Made by a program: the position numbers and the translations under genes. A DNA stretch of 64,000 bases from Candidatus Caenarcanales bacterium (GTDB taxonomy: Bacteria; Cyanobacteriota; Vampirovibrionia; 2-02-FULL-35-15). This document shows positions 34,196 to 42,708 of the stretch, one piece after another; positions within the stretch are counted from its first letter, which is position 1, and each line of letters begins with the position of its first letter. Where the stretch lies: the NCBI GenBank assembly GCA_020050435.1, contig JAGVKQ010000007.1, positions 62,001 to 126,000 of the forward strand, in the 5' to 3' direction. The notes under the pieces were generated by a model that saw only the letters and a list, made by a program, of their open reading frames with translations, searched no databases and was not told the DNA's origin.

Positions 34196-35428
34196 ATGTC
34201 AATTGAAAGAGTATTAAACCAAAAACCAACACCTGTTTTTTTTACAGATGCCATTAGGCAAAAGTTAGCCACGGCTTTGCCATCTTTAACAGAGAGAAGT
34301 TTATTACCCATTAGATTAGATAGAGGTGCACCAAGGGAAGAGAGATTTTTAGATATTACTGAGAAATTAAAAGAAGGGGTTGATCTTCCTCAGGCAAATA
34401 TTTATTCAGAGCCATCTGGTGAACTGTTTTATAGACAAGCCATTTCTCATTTTATGAATAGTCGATATGGTGTTTCTCTTAATGTAGATTCAGAAGTAAT
34501 GGCTATTCCTGGGTCAAACAGTGCAATATTTAGAGTAATTGAAAAAGTATTAAAACCAGGAAAAATATTACTTCCAGTTCCAGGCTATCCAGCATATTTT
34601 GATGCTGCCAAATCAGCTGGTCATGAAATAATTCCTTTAAATCTAAATGCTAGTAATAATTATCAACCTGATTTGGATCTTGCTATAAGATCTTTAACTG
34701 ATGCAGAAAGAAATCAATTAATTGCCATTGTAATAAACTATCCAAATAATCCTACAGGGAGAGGTGCCAGTAAACAATATTTAGAACACGTAGCAGATTT
34801 TGCTAAAAAAAATGATATTTTAATTCTTAGTGACATGGCATATGCTGATATTTATAAACCAGGGAGCGAAAAACCTCATAGCATTTTAGAGATTTCTGGG
34901 GCTAAAGATTTTGCAGTGGAGTATCATAGTTTAAGCAAGTCGTATTCTATAACTGGAGATAGAGCTGGCTTTCTAGTAGGTAATGAATTGATTTTAGGTA
35001 GATTAAGAAATCTTATAGCTCGTATGGATATCTCAAATATGCCTGTAGCTGTTCAGCATGCTGCTGCATTTGCATTAACAGATCAATCATCCTTAGATTG
35101 GGTAAGAGATAAAAATGCAGAATATGATAGTAGAAGAGTAGCATTGGTGGATGGATTAGCTAGGCTTGGGTGGAATGTAGATATGAAGACTCAGCCTGAG
35201 TCTGGATTTTATGTTTGGGTGGAAAATCCCAAGGGTGAAAATAGTGAAATCTTTACAGATGGTTTAATGGATAATACAGGAGTAATTACTGTACCAGCAA
35301 ATCCATTCTTTGATGAGTTTGCTGGACCTGAGAAAGGATTTGTTAGACTCTCTTTAATGGAAGCAGAAGAAAAAATTGTAGAAGCGTGTGAAAGACTGAG
35401 TAGACTTGGTTATAACTTTTCTAAATAA
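34196..35428 (+). CDS. Class I/II pyridoxal-phosphate aminotransferase
   Basis: 410 residues. PLP-binding fold type I: NYPNNPTGRGAS, then ILSDMAYADIYKP (Asp and Tyr contact PLP), and HSLSKSYSITGDRAGF with the Schiff-base Lys and following Arg. The C-terminal FVRLSLMEAEEKI supplies the substrate-carboxylate Arg. The layout recalls LL-diaminopimelate aminotransferase-like and aspartate/alanine aminotransferases; the exact substrate is open. It has its own promoter-like sequence and lies between lemA and TPM genes. Confidence 0.85.
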   Translation: MSIERVLNQKPTPVFFTDAIRQKLATALPSLTERSLLPIRLDRGAPREERFLDITEKLKEGVDLPQANIYSEPSGELFYRQAISHFMNSRYGVSLNVDSEVMAIPGSNSAIFRVIEKVLKPGKILLPVPGYPAYFDAAKSAGHEIIPLNLNASNNYQPDLDLAIRSLTDAERNQLIAIVINYPNNPTGRGASKQYLEHVADFAKKNDILILSDMAYADIYKPGSEKPHSILEISGAKDFAVEYHSLSKSYSITGDRAGFLVGNELILGRLRNLIARMDISNMPVAVQHAAAFALTDQSSLDWVRDKNAEYDSRRVALVDGLARLGWNVDMKTQPESGFYVWVENPKGENSEIFTDGLMDNTGVITVPANPFFDEFAGPEKGFVRLSLMEAEEKIVEACERLSRLGYNFSK

Positions 35429-35442
35429 AGTAAAATTAATAT

Positions 35443-36291
35443 ATGGACTTTAAGAAAAAAATCTTATTAATTTCATTTTTCTCAATATTTTTACCATTAA
35501 ATGGTTTTGCACTTACTATTCCTGCTAAACCTGGTGGTTATGTAAATGATTATGCTGGACTTCTAAGCAAAGAAGCTACTTATCAAATTGCTGGAAATCT
35601 AAGAGCTTATGAAAATGAAACATCTAATCAAATAATTGTTGCTATTTTTAAAAGTTTAGAAGGTGAAAGTTTGGAAGATTTTTCTGTAAAGCTAGCCACT
35701 AAATGGAAAGTCGGTACTAAAAATAAAGACAATGGTGTACTTTTAATAATTTTTAAGGATGAGAAAAAAGTAAGAATAGAAGTAGGCTATGGATTAGAAG
35801 GAGCTTTAACAGATGCTACTTCTAGTGAGATTATTAGAAATCAAATCGTCCCGAACTTTAAAACTGGAAACTTTGATAAAGGTATTTCTGATGGAGTAAG
35901 TGCCATTATTAATGTTACAAAGAGTGAGTATAAAGCAAGCGCTAAAAAAACAACTACTCAAGCTTCTGATACACAAGGGATGTTAGCTTTTCTATTACTC
36001 TTATTTTTTATTCTTCCCATAATTGCATATATAGCTTTAATTGTTATTGGTATAAGCTTCTTGGGTTTTCCAGTTGGATTAATTGCTGCTCTTGGAATAA
36101 TTGCTGTTCTTGAGTTTGTTAGAAGAATACTTTCAAAATCTCTTTTTGGAGAAACATTTTTTAACAGTGGACGTGGTGGTTGGTATGGCGGCAGTGGTTT
36201 TGGTGGAGGCAGTTTTGGCGGTGGTGGTTTTAGTGGATTTTCTGGTGGTGGCGGCTCATTTGGCGGTGGCGGATCTTCTGGCAACTGGTAA
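35443..36291 (+). CDS. TPM-domain (YgcG-type) membrane protein with Gly-rich tail
   Basis: 282 residues. Signal peptide (residues 1-23, ending NGFAL), then a TPM domain (about 30-160) with YVNDYAGLLSK and EVGYGLEGALTDATSSEI. Two membrane helices lie at about 180-225. The C-terminus is a Gly/Ser/Phe tail ending GGGSFGGGGSSGNW, as in YgcG/Psb32-like proteins. It pairs with lemA (33538) and the second TPM gene downstream. The antisense Pro-rich frame through the tail is a composition artefact. Confidence 0.9.
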   Translation: MDFKKKILLISFFSIFLPLNGFALTIPAKPGGYVNDYAGLLSKEATYQIAGNLRAYENETSNQIIVAIFKSLEGESLEDFSVKLATKWKVGTKNKDNGVLLIIFKDEKKVRIEVGYGLEGALTDATSSEIIRNQIVPNFKTGNFDKGISDGVSAIINVTKSEYKASAKKTTTQASDTQGMLAFLLLLFFILPIIAYIALIVIGISFLGFPVGLIAALGIIAVLEFVRRILSKSLFGETFFNSGRGGWYGGSGFGGGSFGGGGFSGFSGGGGSFGGGGSSGNW

Positions 36292-36310
36292 ATTTGATAG
36301 TTAATAGTTG

Positions 36311-36739
36311 ATGGTAAAAGGAATGGATAAAGAAATAAAAAAAGAAATTATAAAAGCCATAACAGAAGCTGAAAAAATGACTTCTGGCGAAATCCGTGTT
36401 CATATCCAGAATAAATGTACAGGAGATGCATTTGAATATGGAAAGAAAATATTTCATAAGTTGAAAATGGATAAAACTAAGGATAAAAATGGAGTTTTAA
36501 TTGTCGTTGCTAAAGATAGTAAAAAGTTTGCAATTTTAGGTGATAAAGGAATTCATGAAAAAGTAGGAGATGATTTCTGGAATGAAACCAGAGATAAAAT
36601 GCTAGAACACTTTAAAAAAGATGAGCTTAAAGAAGGCATCATTACTGGTGTTTTAAGTGTTGGCGAGAAATTAACAACCCATTTCCCTTGTCAAAAAGGT
36701 GATAAAAATGAGCTTTCTAATAATGTAAGTGAAGATTAA
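36311..36739 (+). CDS. Soluble TPM-domain protein
   Basis: About 142 residues from the ATG at 36311; an ATG at 36323 is also possible and has AAAGGA just before it, though too close. A bare TPM domain: MTSGEIRVHIQNKC, DKNGVLIVVAKDSKKFAILGD and KDELKEGIITGVLSVGEKL. No signal or membrane segment, unlike the larger paralog 20 bases upstream. Such pairs (secreted and short TPM protein with LemA) are common; biochemical role uncertain. Degenerate AGTTGAT/AGTTAAT heptamers lie across the start. Confidence 0.85.
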   Translation: MVKGMDKEIKKEIIKAITEAEKMTSGEIRVHIQNKCTGDAFEYGKKIFHKLKMDKTKDKNGVLIVVAKDSKKFAILGDKGIHEKVGDDFWNETRDKMLEHFKKDELKEGIITGVLSVGEKLTTHFPCQKGDKNELSNNVSED

Positions 36740-36764
36740 CTAAAAAGAAACAGCATGGATTCCT

Positions 36765-37835
36765 TTAAACATTAGCTCTTTCATAATCTCTTTGTGCCCC
36801 CATTAAAACGTCAAGCATAGAATCGTATTTTAGATCTTCTATTAAAGAATGTTTACGAGTTATTAAATACTTGTATTCTCTAACTGTTTCTCTAGCTTTT
36901 GTTTCTTGAATCTTCACTCTCAAATCATAAAAATCATCAGGATTACTATTTAAACCATTAAATTTTCTTTCAAGATCTTTCAATGCTTTAACTAAAGGTT
37001 TTGCATCTTTAAATTCCTTTTTTACTTTAACGCCAACTTTGTTTAGATTTCTTAAAGCTTTAATTCTAAATTTTTCCATATCTACTAAATCTATAGATGT
37101 ACTTGTTTCCTCTAATAAATTGATTTTTTCTTCTTTATTTAAAAATTCTACGATATCTATCCATCTGTTTAATTTATTCTCAAAGCGTCTGATTGCGATA
37201 TAAGTATCATCAAGAAATCCTGTGTCGGAGTCATAACTTTCTATTATTTCCTCATTAACCATAGATGTAATAAATTGTTTTTCTAGTTCTTCTTTGTTTG
37301 TTTGATTTGAATGTTTTGCATAAAATGCTTGAAATCTTTCACCATTGTTTTGTATCTCTTCTAGTGCATCCCAATAACTGCATTGATATGGAAATTCAAA
37401 AAGATCAAAATTAGTTGTCTCTTTTATTTGTTCACATAAAGCCTTAAAATCATTTTTTAAAAATCCGCCTTCAAAATCAAATATCATAGAATGTAATTTT
37501 TTATCACTTCTGGATCCGTGGAATGGATTTTTTACTTCTTTGACTTTTCCCCATTTATATTCGAAAAAATCGTTTACTCTTTCAAGAACATATTGAGGAG
37601 TAAGCTTTGGTACTTCTGCTATTTGGGGGATTGGTATTAGTTCTGTTTCAGTAGTAGTGGCTAATTCTGTAGGGCTAGGATTCTTTGTAGGGAATAAGCT
37701 TGCTGCTAATAATGAAAAGTTAAATTGTCTTCTAGAAACAGTTATAGGTGCAGGGTTGTTTTCTCTAGGACTAGAATTAAATGCTTCAATAGCAAGTCTA
37801 ACTGGATTTAAAATTTCTCTTCTTGAAATTCTCAT
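36765..37835 (-). CDS. Putative Tat-exported helical protein, function unknown
   Basis: 356 residues. Residues 33-50 read VSRRQFNFSLLAASLFP, a twin-arginine motif (SRRxF) and a short hydrophobic stretch, so export in folded form by Tat is likely. An additional SRRE at residues 4-7 is not followed by a hydrophobic region. After a Pro/Thr linker, the body (about 80-356) is highly helical and charged with many Glu/Lys, without cofactor motifs I recognise. TGTTATAAT ends 11 bases before the start. Convergent with the TPM gene. Confidence 0.6.
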   Translation of the reverse strand: MRISRREILNPVRLAIEAFNSSPRENNPAPITVSRRQFNFSLLAASLFPTKNPSPTELATTTETELIPIPQIAEVPKLTPQYVLERVNDFFEYKWGKVKEVKNPFHGSRSDKKLHSMIFDFEGGFLKNDFKALCEQIKETTNFDLFEFPYQCSYWDALEEIQNNGERFQAFYAKHSNQTNKEELEKQFITSMVNEEIIESYDSDTGFLDDTYIAIRRFENKLNRWIDIVEFLNKEEKINLLEETSTSIDLVDMEKFRIKALRNLNKVGVKVKKEFKDAKPLVKALKDLERKFNGLNSNPDDFYDLRVKIQETKARETVREYKYLITRKHSLIEDLKYDSMLDVLMGAQRDYERANV

Positions 37836-37846
37836 TAATTAAGAGA

Positions 37847-37855
37847 ATTATAACA
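37847..37855 (-). promoter_or_regulatory. Extended -10 promoter for the Tat-type protein, leaderless type
   Basis: On the minus strand TGTTATAAT ends 11 bases before the ATG at 37835, without a Shine-Dalgarno. The expected start point is within about five bases of the ATG. Confidence 0.45.
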
Positions 37856-37868
37856 TTGGAATATGGTC

Positions 37869-38462
37869 TTAACTAAAAAACCTTCTACCCTCTATAATCA
37901 CTGGTACTCCACGAAGTACACATAAAAATGTAGCCAGGTAAATTAAAAACATTTCTGGTCCTTGTAAAAAGGAAAAAACTTTCATCTGACTTATAAACAT
38001 AAATGCAAATGCAAGAAGTTTTACACCACCATAAGTAAATCTCATAAATCTTGAGCTAGTTAAAAATAATCCAAGTTTACTTTCCATCATGGACTTCTCA
38101 CCAAAAGCTGTTTTTCCTTCTTTGGAGGCAAAGCCTCTAATTCCATCTACGATAATTCCACGAACCAGAAAAACTATTAGTACCCAGAATGGAATCCAAT
38201 GTAATGTAGCAAAAAGAGCTAAGAAAATTAATTCAGTAGCTCTATCGCAAGCTATATCAAAAAATGCTCCGAAGTCAGAAGTAATGTTTAATTTACGAGC
38301 TACTATTCCATCTACCCCATCGAGAATGATAATTACCCATGTAAGAAAAAAACCTAAATATAAAACTTTTACATTATGAGGATCATTTAAAACAACTATA
38401 GAAAGCCAGATGGTTAAAGCTGTACGGAAGATGCAAATTAGGTTGGGGATTTGTTTTATCAT
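37869..38462 (-). CDS. CDP-alcohol phosphatidyltransferase family membrane protein
   Basis: 197 residues from the ATG at 38462. The complete signature D-G-x2-A-R-x8-G-x3-D-x3-D is present (DGIVARKLNITSDFGAFFDIACD split over the active site), with about six membrane helices. The family joins CDP-diacylglycerol (or similar) to an alcohol; phosphatidylglycerophosphate synthase (PgsA) is the most likely member. A longer frame to 38516 would take its first 18 residues from the inverted repeat element upstream, so I reject that start. Confidence 0.88.
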   Translation of the reverse strand: MIKQIPNLICIFRTALTIWLSIVVLNDPHNVKVLYLGFFLTWVIIILDGVDGIVARKLNITSDFGAFFDIACDRATELIFLALFATLHWIPFWVLIVFLVRGIIVDGIRGFASKEGKTAFGEKSMMESKLGLFLTSSRFMRFTYGGVKLLAFAFMFISQMKVFSFLQGPEMFLIYLATFLCVLRGVPVIIEGRRFFS

Positions 38463-38473
38463 AGTAAGCAACA

Positions 38474-38601
38474 CGTCATTGCGAGGAAGCTGAGCCTGTC
38501 GAAGCTGACGAAGCAATCTCCCTTTCGTAACACGTCAGTAGATTGCCACGCCTCATGGAATTTACCCTGAGCCCAGCGAATGGGTTCGGCTCGCAATGAC
38601 G
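38474..38601. repeat. Composite inverted-repeat element (CGTCATTGCGAG family)
   Basis: Outer arms CGTCATTGCGAG (38474-38485) and CTCGCAATGACG (38590-38601) are perfect. Inner arms GCAATCT (38513-38519) and AGATTGC (38540-38546) form a second stem. Internal segments CTGAGCCTGTCGAAG and CCCTGAGCCCAGCGAA resemble dispersed repeats in many bacteria. GC-rich against background. No coding content. Sits between aroH and the CDP-alcohol gene. Confidence 0.85.
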
Positions 38602-38620
38602 ACTAACGCTTGAATTGGTT

Positions 38621-38992
38621 TTATACATCAGTTAAATCAGGTCTTAACGTGGCAGCTTCTCCCAGATAAATGTGTTTAACATTTTCTTTTGTAGAATTTG
38701 AATAAGCCTGCATCATAACTCTTATGCACTTTTTAAGTCCATTTTTTACTTTCATTTCCTGCACACAAAGAAGAGGAGTATTTTGAATCCTTAAATCTTC
38801 TCTGGTTATCGTAGCTGGATTAATAGCATCAATATCATCTGTTACGGTGAAAATAATGTTAATAATTTCTGACTCATTCAAGTGGTTATCTTTAAATATA
38901 TTGTTAAGGAGTTGAAGCGTGGCTTCCTTAATATCAGCAATAGTATTCTCCTTAACAGTAATTGCTCCTCTAACGCTGATTATTCTTTTCAT
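38621..38992 (-). CDS. aroH: Chorismate mutase, AroH class
   Basis: 123 residues, the trimeric AroH fold rather than the helical AroQ. ISVRGAITVKENT carries the substrate-binding Arg, IIFTVTDDIDAINPA the core strand, TPLLCVQEMKV the conserved Cys, and CIRVMMQAYS the second Arg. Converts chorismate to prephenate for Phe/Tyr synthesis. MqnA, encoded at 53827, uses the same substrate. A TATAAA-like box lies directly before the ATG. Divergent from gap. Confidence 0.95.
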   Translation of the reverse strand: MKRIISVRGAITVKENTIADIKEATLQLLNNIFKDNHLNESEIINIIFTVTDDIDAINPATITREDLRIQNTPLLCVQEMKVKNGLKKCIRVMMQAYSNSTKENVKHIYLGEAATLRPDLTDV

Positions 38993-39110
38993 AATATTTA
39001 TATTTTAAACTACAGATAAACTGTCTTAATTCCTCTCTATAAGTATATCTTTATTTCCATTGTATGTTTTCTATGGTATCGTAATAAGGCAATTTTTGGA
39101 GGTTACATCA

Positions 39111-40136
39111 ATGGCAAGAATTAGTATTAATGGTTTTGGAAGAATTGGAAGAAATGCGATCCGCGCAATTATTGATAAGGGTTTGCTTAAAGACTTAATA
39201 GCAGTTAACGATCCTTTTTGTAGTATTGAAACAGCACTTCACTTATTTAAATATGATTCAATATTTGGAAGATTTAAAGGTGAAGCAAGTATAGATGGTG
39301 ATAGCCTTGTAGTAAATGGACATAAAATTAAATATGTTCAAGGTAAAGATCCAGCTCAATTACCATGGAAAGATTTAAAGATTGATATCGTTCTTGAATG
39401 TTCAGGTGCATTTACAGATGCAGCAAAAGCAAAAGGTCACATTGACGGTGGTGCTAAGAAAGTTATTATTTCTGCTCCAGCTACAAATGAAGATGCTACT
39501 TTTGTACTTGGCGTAAATGAAAAAACATATGATGCAGCAAAACATAACATTATTTCAAATGCTAGCTGTACCACTAACTGTTTAGGTCCAGTTATGAAAG
39601 TTCTTAATGACACATTCGGTGTTGAAAAAGGCTTGATGACTACCATTCACGCTTATACAAATGATCAAAGTCTCCAGGATGCTCCACACAAAGATCCACG
39701 TAGAGCAAGAGCAGCAGCAGTATCTATGATTCCTACAACTACAGGAGCAGCAAAAGCAATCAGCTTAGTAATCCCTGAATTAAAAGGAAAATTAAATGGT
39801 TTTGCAATGCGTGTTCCTACGATAGATGTTTCAGTTGTAGACATTGTTTGTACTACTAAAAAACCAGTTACAGCAGAGTCAGTAAACAAAGCTTTAAAGG
39901 ATGCAGCAAATGGCCCTTTAAAAAATATTCTTGGCTACACTGATGAACCACTTGTTAGTATTGATTTCTTAGGTGATCCTCACTCAAGTTATGTCGATTC
40001 ACAAATGACAATGGTTACTGGTGAAAACATGGTTAAAGTAATTTCATGGTATGACAATGAATGGGGTTACAGTAATCGTTTAATTGAATTAGCTCAAATG
40101 GTGGCTAGTAAAATGCCAGCAACTTGCGCAGTTTAA
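39111..40136 (+). CDS. gap: Glyceraldehyde-3-phosphate dehydrogenase
   Basis: 341 residues. I chose the ATG at 39111, with TTGGAGG eight bases upstream, because the Rossmann start (ARISINGFGRIGRNAIRA) must be near the N-terminus. Catalytic SNASCTTNCLGPV contains the nucleophilic Cys, and HAYTNDQSLQDAPHKDPRRARAA (in parts) the phosphate-binding segment. C-terminal WYDNEWGYSNRLIELA is diagnostic. Glycolysis/gluconeogenesis. A strong terminator follows at 40198-40227. Confidence 0.97.
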   Translation: MARISINGFGRIGRNAIRAIIDKGLLKDLIAVNDPFCSIETALHLFKYDSIFGRFKGEASIDGDSLVVNGHKIKYVQGKDPAQLPWKDLKIDIVLECSGAFTDAAKAKGHIDGGAKKVIISAPATNEDATFVLGVNEKTYDAAKHNIISNASCTTNCLGPVMKVLNDTFGVEKGLMTTIHAYTNDQSLQDAPHKDPRRARAAAVSMIPTTTGAAKAISLVIPELKGKLNGFAMRVPTIDVSVVDIVCTTKKPVTAESVNKALKDAANGPLKNILGYTDEPLVSIDFLGDPHSSYVDSQMTMVTGENMVKVISWYDNEWGYSNRLIELAQMVASKMPATCAV

Positions 40137-40139
40137 TGT

Positions 40140-40185
40140 CACCCTTCGTCGACTTCGACAAGCTCAGCCGACGAGCAATCTCGCA
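40140..40185. repeat. Dispersed repeat downstream of gap, related to the 38474 element
   Basis: Read on the minus strand it contains GCTGAGCTTGTCGAAG and GACGAAGG, matching GCTGAGCCTGTCGAAG and GACGAAGC at 38489-38512. Also carries CGTCG/CGACG inverted arms and GCAATCTCGC. High GC, non-coding. Confidence 0.65.
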
Positions 40186-40197
40186 GTAAAATTAATG

Positions 40198-40227
40198 GAC
40201 CAGGATTTAAACCCTGGTCTTTTTTTC
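40198..40227 (+). terminator. Rho-independent terminator after gap
   Basis: GACCAGG (40198-40204) pairs with CCTGGTC (40213-40219) around an ATTTAAAC loop, followed by eight T. Confidence 0.9.
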
Positions 40228-40284
40228 TAGGAATAAAAAGTAAAAGTTTACGTCAGATATAATGAAGTAAAACCCGGAGGATTC

Positions 40285-40749
40285 ATGTTTAACTTAAAAA
40301 GTTTATTTTTAGCTATTGTTATTATTTCATTTCCATTAAATTCTTTCGCTCAATGCCAAAGACGAGTAGCTCCACCAGAACCTCAGCCAGAACCACAAGT
40401 ACAAGCTAGAACTGTAGAAGAAGAAGTAGCTGCATATCCAGAAGTGGCTTATGAAGAATTAACTACACTTATTAAAGAAAAAAAAGTTTTCTTAGTAGAT
40501 GCAAATAAAAAAGAAACTTATAAAAATGGACACATCCCAACTGCTATTAGTTATGCAAAAGTAGGTGATAAATTAGAGAAAAAATTACCTAAAGATAAAA
40601 CTGCATTAGTAGTAGCTTATTGTGGATCACCAGAATGTACTGGATGGTTAAAACCAGCAAAAGCTGCTACAGAACTAGGCTATACAAATGTTAAACACTT
40701 CTCTGGTGGAATTAAGGGTTGGAAAGAAGCTGGCGGAGCTACTAAATAA
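40285..40749 (+). CDS. Exported rhodanese-like domain protein
   Basis: 154 residues with a signal peptide (residues 4-22, cleavage near SFAQC; Cys nearby might be lipidated but the lipobox is imperfect). A Pro/Glu/Gln-rich linker follows. The rhodanese fold spans residues 50-150: KVFLVDANKKETYKNGHIPTA, then the active-site loop VAYCGSPECTGW, and FSGGIKGWKEAGG at the end. The loop Cys suggests sulfur-transfer or thiol chemistry in the periplasm. GGAGG gives a good Shine-Dalgarno. TATAAT at 40258-40263 may be the -10 box. Confidence 0.88.
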   Translation: MFNLKSLFLAIVIISFPLNSFAQCQRRVAPPEPQPEPQVQARTVEEEVAAYPEVAYEELTTLIKEKKVFLVDANKKETYKNGHIPTAISYAKVGDKLEKKLPKDKTALVVAYCGSPECTGWLKPAKAATELGYTNVKHFSGGIKGWKEAGGATK

Positions 40750-40868
40750 TTTAATCTTTTTTTCTAAGAAATCAATCCAATCTTAAATCTTTTTAATGTT
40801 ATTTACATATTGATTTTCTCTTACTCGATGTAGACTAAATTTAGTTTAAATCTACTTAGGAGAAATAA

Positions 40869-41837
40869 ATGACAGTAGCAGCAGTTAGACAAGGTTATAA
40901 CCTTGTAAGGTTTAGTCCAAAAACAGAGCCAAAAACAAAATTAGTTGGTATCTCACAAAAAGGGAAAATTATAAACCTATCCTCGCAGCCAAATAGACTA
41001 AGAACAGAAGATATTTTATTTGATGGAGATCCAGTACAAAACATCTCAAGATTAATTGTTGACGGTGGACAAAGCTTAGTTGATTTTGAAAGAGAACAAG
41101 TTAGAATCTTAAGACCTATGACAAGACCAGTTGTTTGGGGTGCTGGTGTTACTTATGAAAATAGTATGTTTATGAGAGAAGTAGAATCTGGGCAGCCAGG
41201 ATTCTATGGAAAAGTTTATGTTGCTCCTAGACCCGAGCTTTTTGAAAAGGGAAGAACTGGAGATGTTACTTCTGTCGGTCCAAATGGGAAACTTTATATA
41301 CCTGGAAAATCAAAAATTACATTAACTGAAGCAGAGTTAGTTTTTGTTATTGGTCCTGATAAACAAATTGTTGGATATACCATAGGAAATGATTTCACTG
41401 CTACAGATATAGAAGCTGAAAATCCGCTCTATCTTCCCCAGGCAAAGATTTTTAAAGGTTGTTTTAGTTTTGGACCTACAATATTAGTAGGTATGACTGA
41501 AGAACAAATTAGAAATGAAAATATTAAAGTTACTGTGGTTCGGGAAAATGGAGAGACTGCATTCTCAGCTAATACAAGTATAGGAAAAATGAAAAGAACA
41601 TTTACTGAACTTGTAGATTGGCTATTCGATGATGGAAGAGGAGAGCTATTCACTAATGGTGTTCTTTTATCATCAGGAACTGGTGTAGTTATGAAAAATC
41701 CAGATATTGACGGTGATCCTGTAATAAGGGGAGAAAAAATACCTCATATGGATAGAGATAGAGTAGATATTCATGTTCCTGCAATAGGCACATTAAAAAA
41801 TAGAGTGGCAAAGTTTACAGGAAGTGCTAGTGTCTAA
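40869..41837 (+). CDS. Fumarylacetoacetate hydrolase-family protein
   Basis: 322 residues. The C-terminal catalytic domain shows VWGAGVTYENS, then EAELVFVIGPDK (metal-binding Glu), GYTIGNDFTATDIEAENPLYLPQ (Asp ligand, in part) and KIFKGCFSFGPTILVG. It differs from typical isomerase/decarboxylase members by a long PGFYGKVYVAPRPELF insertion, as in the subgroup near 2-keto-3-deoxy sugar acid dehydratases. The substrate cannot be told. AGGAGA four to five bases upstream is the ribosome site. Confidence 0.8.
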   Translation: MTVAAVRQGYNLVRFSPKTEPKTKLVGISQKGKIINLSSQPNRLRTEDILFDGDPVQNISRLIVDGGQSLVDFEREQVRILRPMTRPVVWGAGVTYENSMFMREVESGQPGFYGKVYVAPRPELFEKGRTGDVTSVGPNGKLYIPGKSKITLTEAELVFVIGPDKQIVGYTIGNDFTATDIEAENPLYLPQAKIFKGCFSFGPTILVGMTEEQIRNENIKVTVVRENGETAFSANTSIGKMKRTFTELVDWLFDDGRGELFTNGVLLSSGTGVVMKNPDIDGDPVIRGEKIPHMDRDRVDIHVPAIGTLKNRVAKFTGSASV

Positions 41838-41846
41838 AAGGATTTT

Positions 41847-42058
41847 ATGACAGGAATATTACCCATATCAGTAACTAAAGCATATCCAAATGCTGGAGCA
41901 GTTTATCCACCAGGAGATCCTGGAGCTGGAGAAAATAACCTGGTGTAAATCCTCCTATAATTTTATCTGCTCCAAGACCACCTCAACCACCTATTAGATT
42001 TCAGGTAGGTTATTTTGCATTTATGGATGCTAGCGGTAATCTAGTAAATAGTAAGTAA
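41847..42058 (+). pseudogene. Small Pro-rich ORF with probable single-base frameshift
   Basis: An ATG at 41847 (AAGGA upstream) opens 33 codons ending at TAA 41946-41948 (TGILPISVTKAYPNAGAVYP...). Directly at the end, the +1-shifted frame continues as PGVNPPIILSAPRPPQPP and on to DASGNLVNSK, stopping at 42058. Same composition and codon style suggest one gene of about 70 codons with a lost base near 41939. It may instead be two coding fragments or a sequencing error. Unknown function. Confidence 0.35.
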
Positions 42059-42165
42059 TTAAAAAATACTTACTGAAAAGCATATACGCATTTCTGTAAA
42101 GATTAGTAACTTACCTTTTGTTGGTTATTTTAATAATGGCCTTAAAATAAGCCTAGAGGTGATTT

Positions 42166-42708
42166 ATGAAAAATAAAGTTATTTTAATTTGTTCTTTTGT
42201 TTTATTTGCTTTGACATTTTTAGGAGCATTTGCTCAGATAGAGTTAAATCAAACACAGACTATTAATGTAGACCATACTGGATTTTATCCATTTTCTTCA
42301 AGTGCAAATGCACAGTTTATGGAACTATTACCTGAAAGTGCAAACTTTAACGTTAATATATCTGGCTTTGAAGGCAGTCCATTTAGAATGGCTCCTGCAG
42401 CAGACAATAGAGAAATTGGAATGCTACAAAGAGTTAAAAGTAATGGTGACTATGCTGTAATGTTTAAAGCAGCAAAAAATAAAAACTTAGCAGGATTATC
42501 TTTTAGAAAAGGTAAAAATCCTACAACTATTACTGTAAGTGTCACACAAATTGAAGCCGGTATGGGTAATTGTCCTTCACCAGTATCATGTGATGTTGAC
42601 TGTACTTCAAAGTTTGATAAATGCTGTGAAGCTGATGCAATGGGTAATGTAAAGAAAGTCTGTAATCCTACAGGAGTTGGAAATGCCTGTGGTTGTATTA
42701 AGAGGTAG
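42166..42708 (+). CDS. Exported protein with Cys-rich C-terminus
   Basis: 180 residues. Signal peptide (residues 5-23, ending GAFAQ). The middle is a beta-type domain with FYPFSSSANAQFMELLPES and NAKNLAGLSFRKGKNPTTI-like stretches. The last 45 residues hold eight cysteines in CPSPVSCDVDCTSKFDKCCEAD and CNPTGVGNACGC, a knot-like pattern probably disulfide-bonded outside the cytoplasm. AGAGGTG is the ribosome site. Overlaps the end of the convergent methyltransferase gene by 11 bases. No family recognised. Confidence 0.6.
   Translation: MKNKVILICSFVLFALTFLGAFAQIELNQTQTINVDHTGFYPFSSSANAQFMELLPESANFNVNISGFEGSPFRMAPAADNREIGMLQRVKSNGDYAVMFKAAKNKNLAGLSFRKGKNPTTITVSVTQIEAGMGNCPSPVSCDVDCTSKFDKCCEADAMGNVKKVCNPTGVGNACGCIKR

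Noticed and set aside
35958-36284. Antisense proline-rich open frame
   Set aside because: Mirror of the Gly-rich tail of the TPM protein; no ribosome site.
37869-38516. Longer start for the CDP-alcohol phosphotransferase
   Set aside because: The extra 18 residues are translated from an inverted-repeat element; the family start fits the ATG at 38462.
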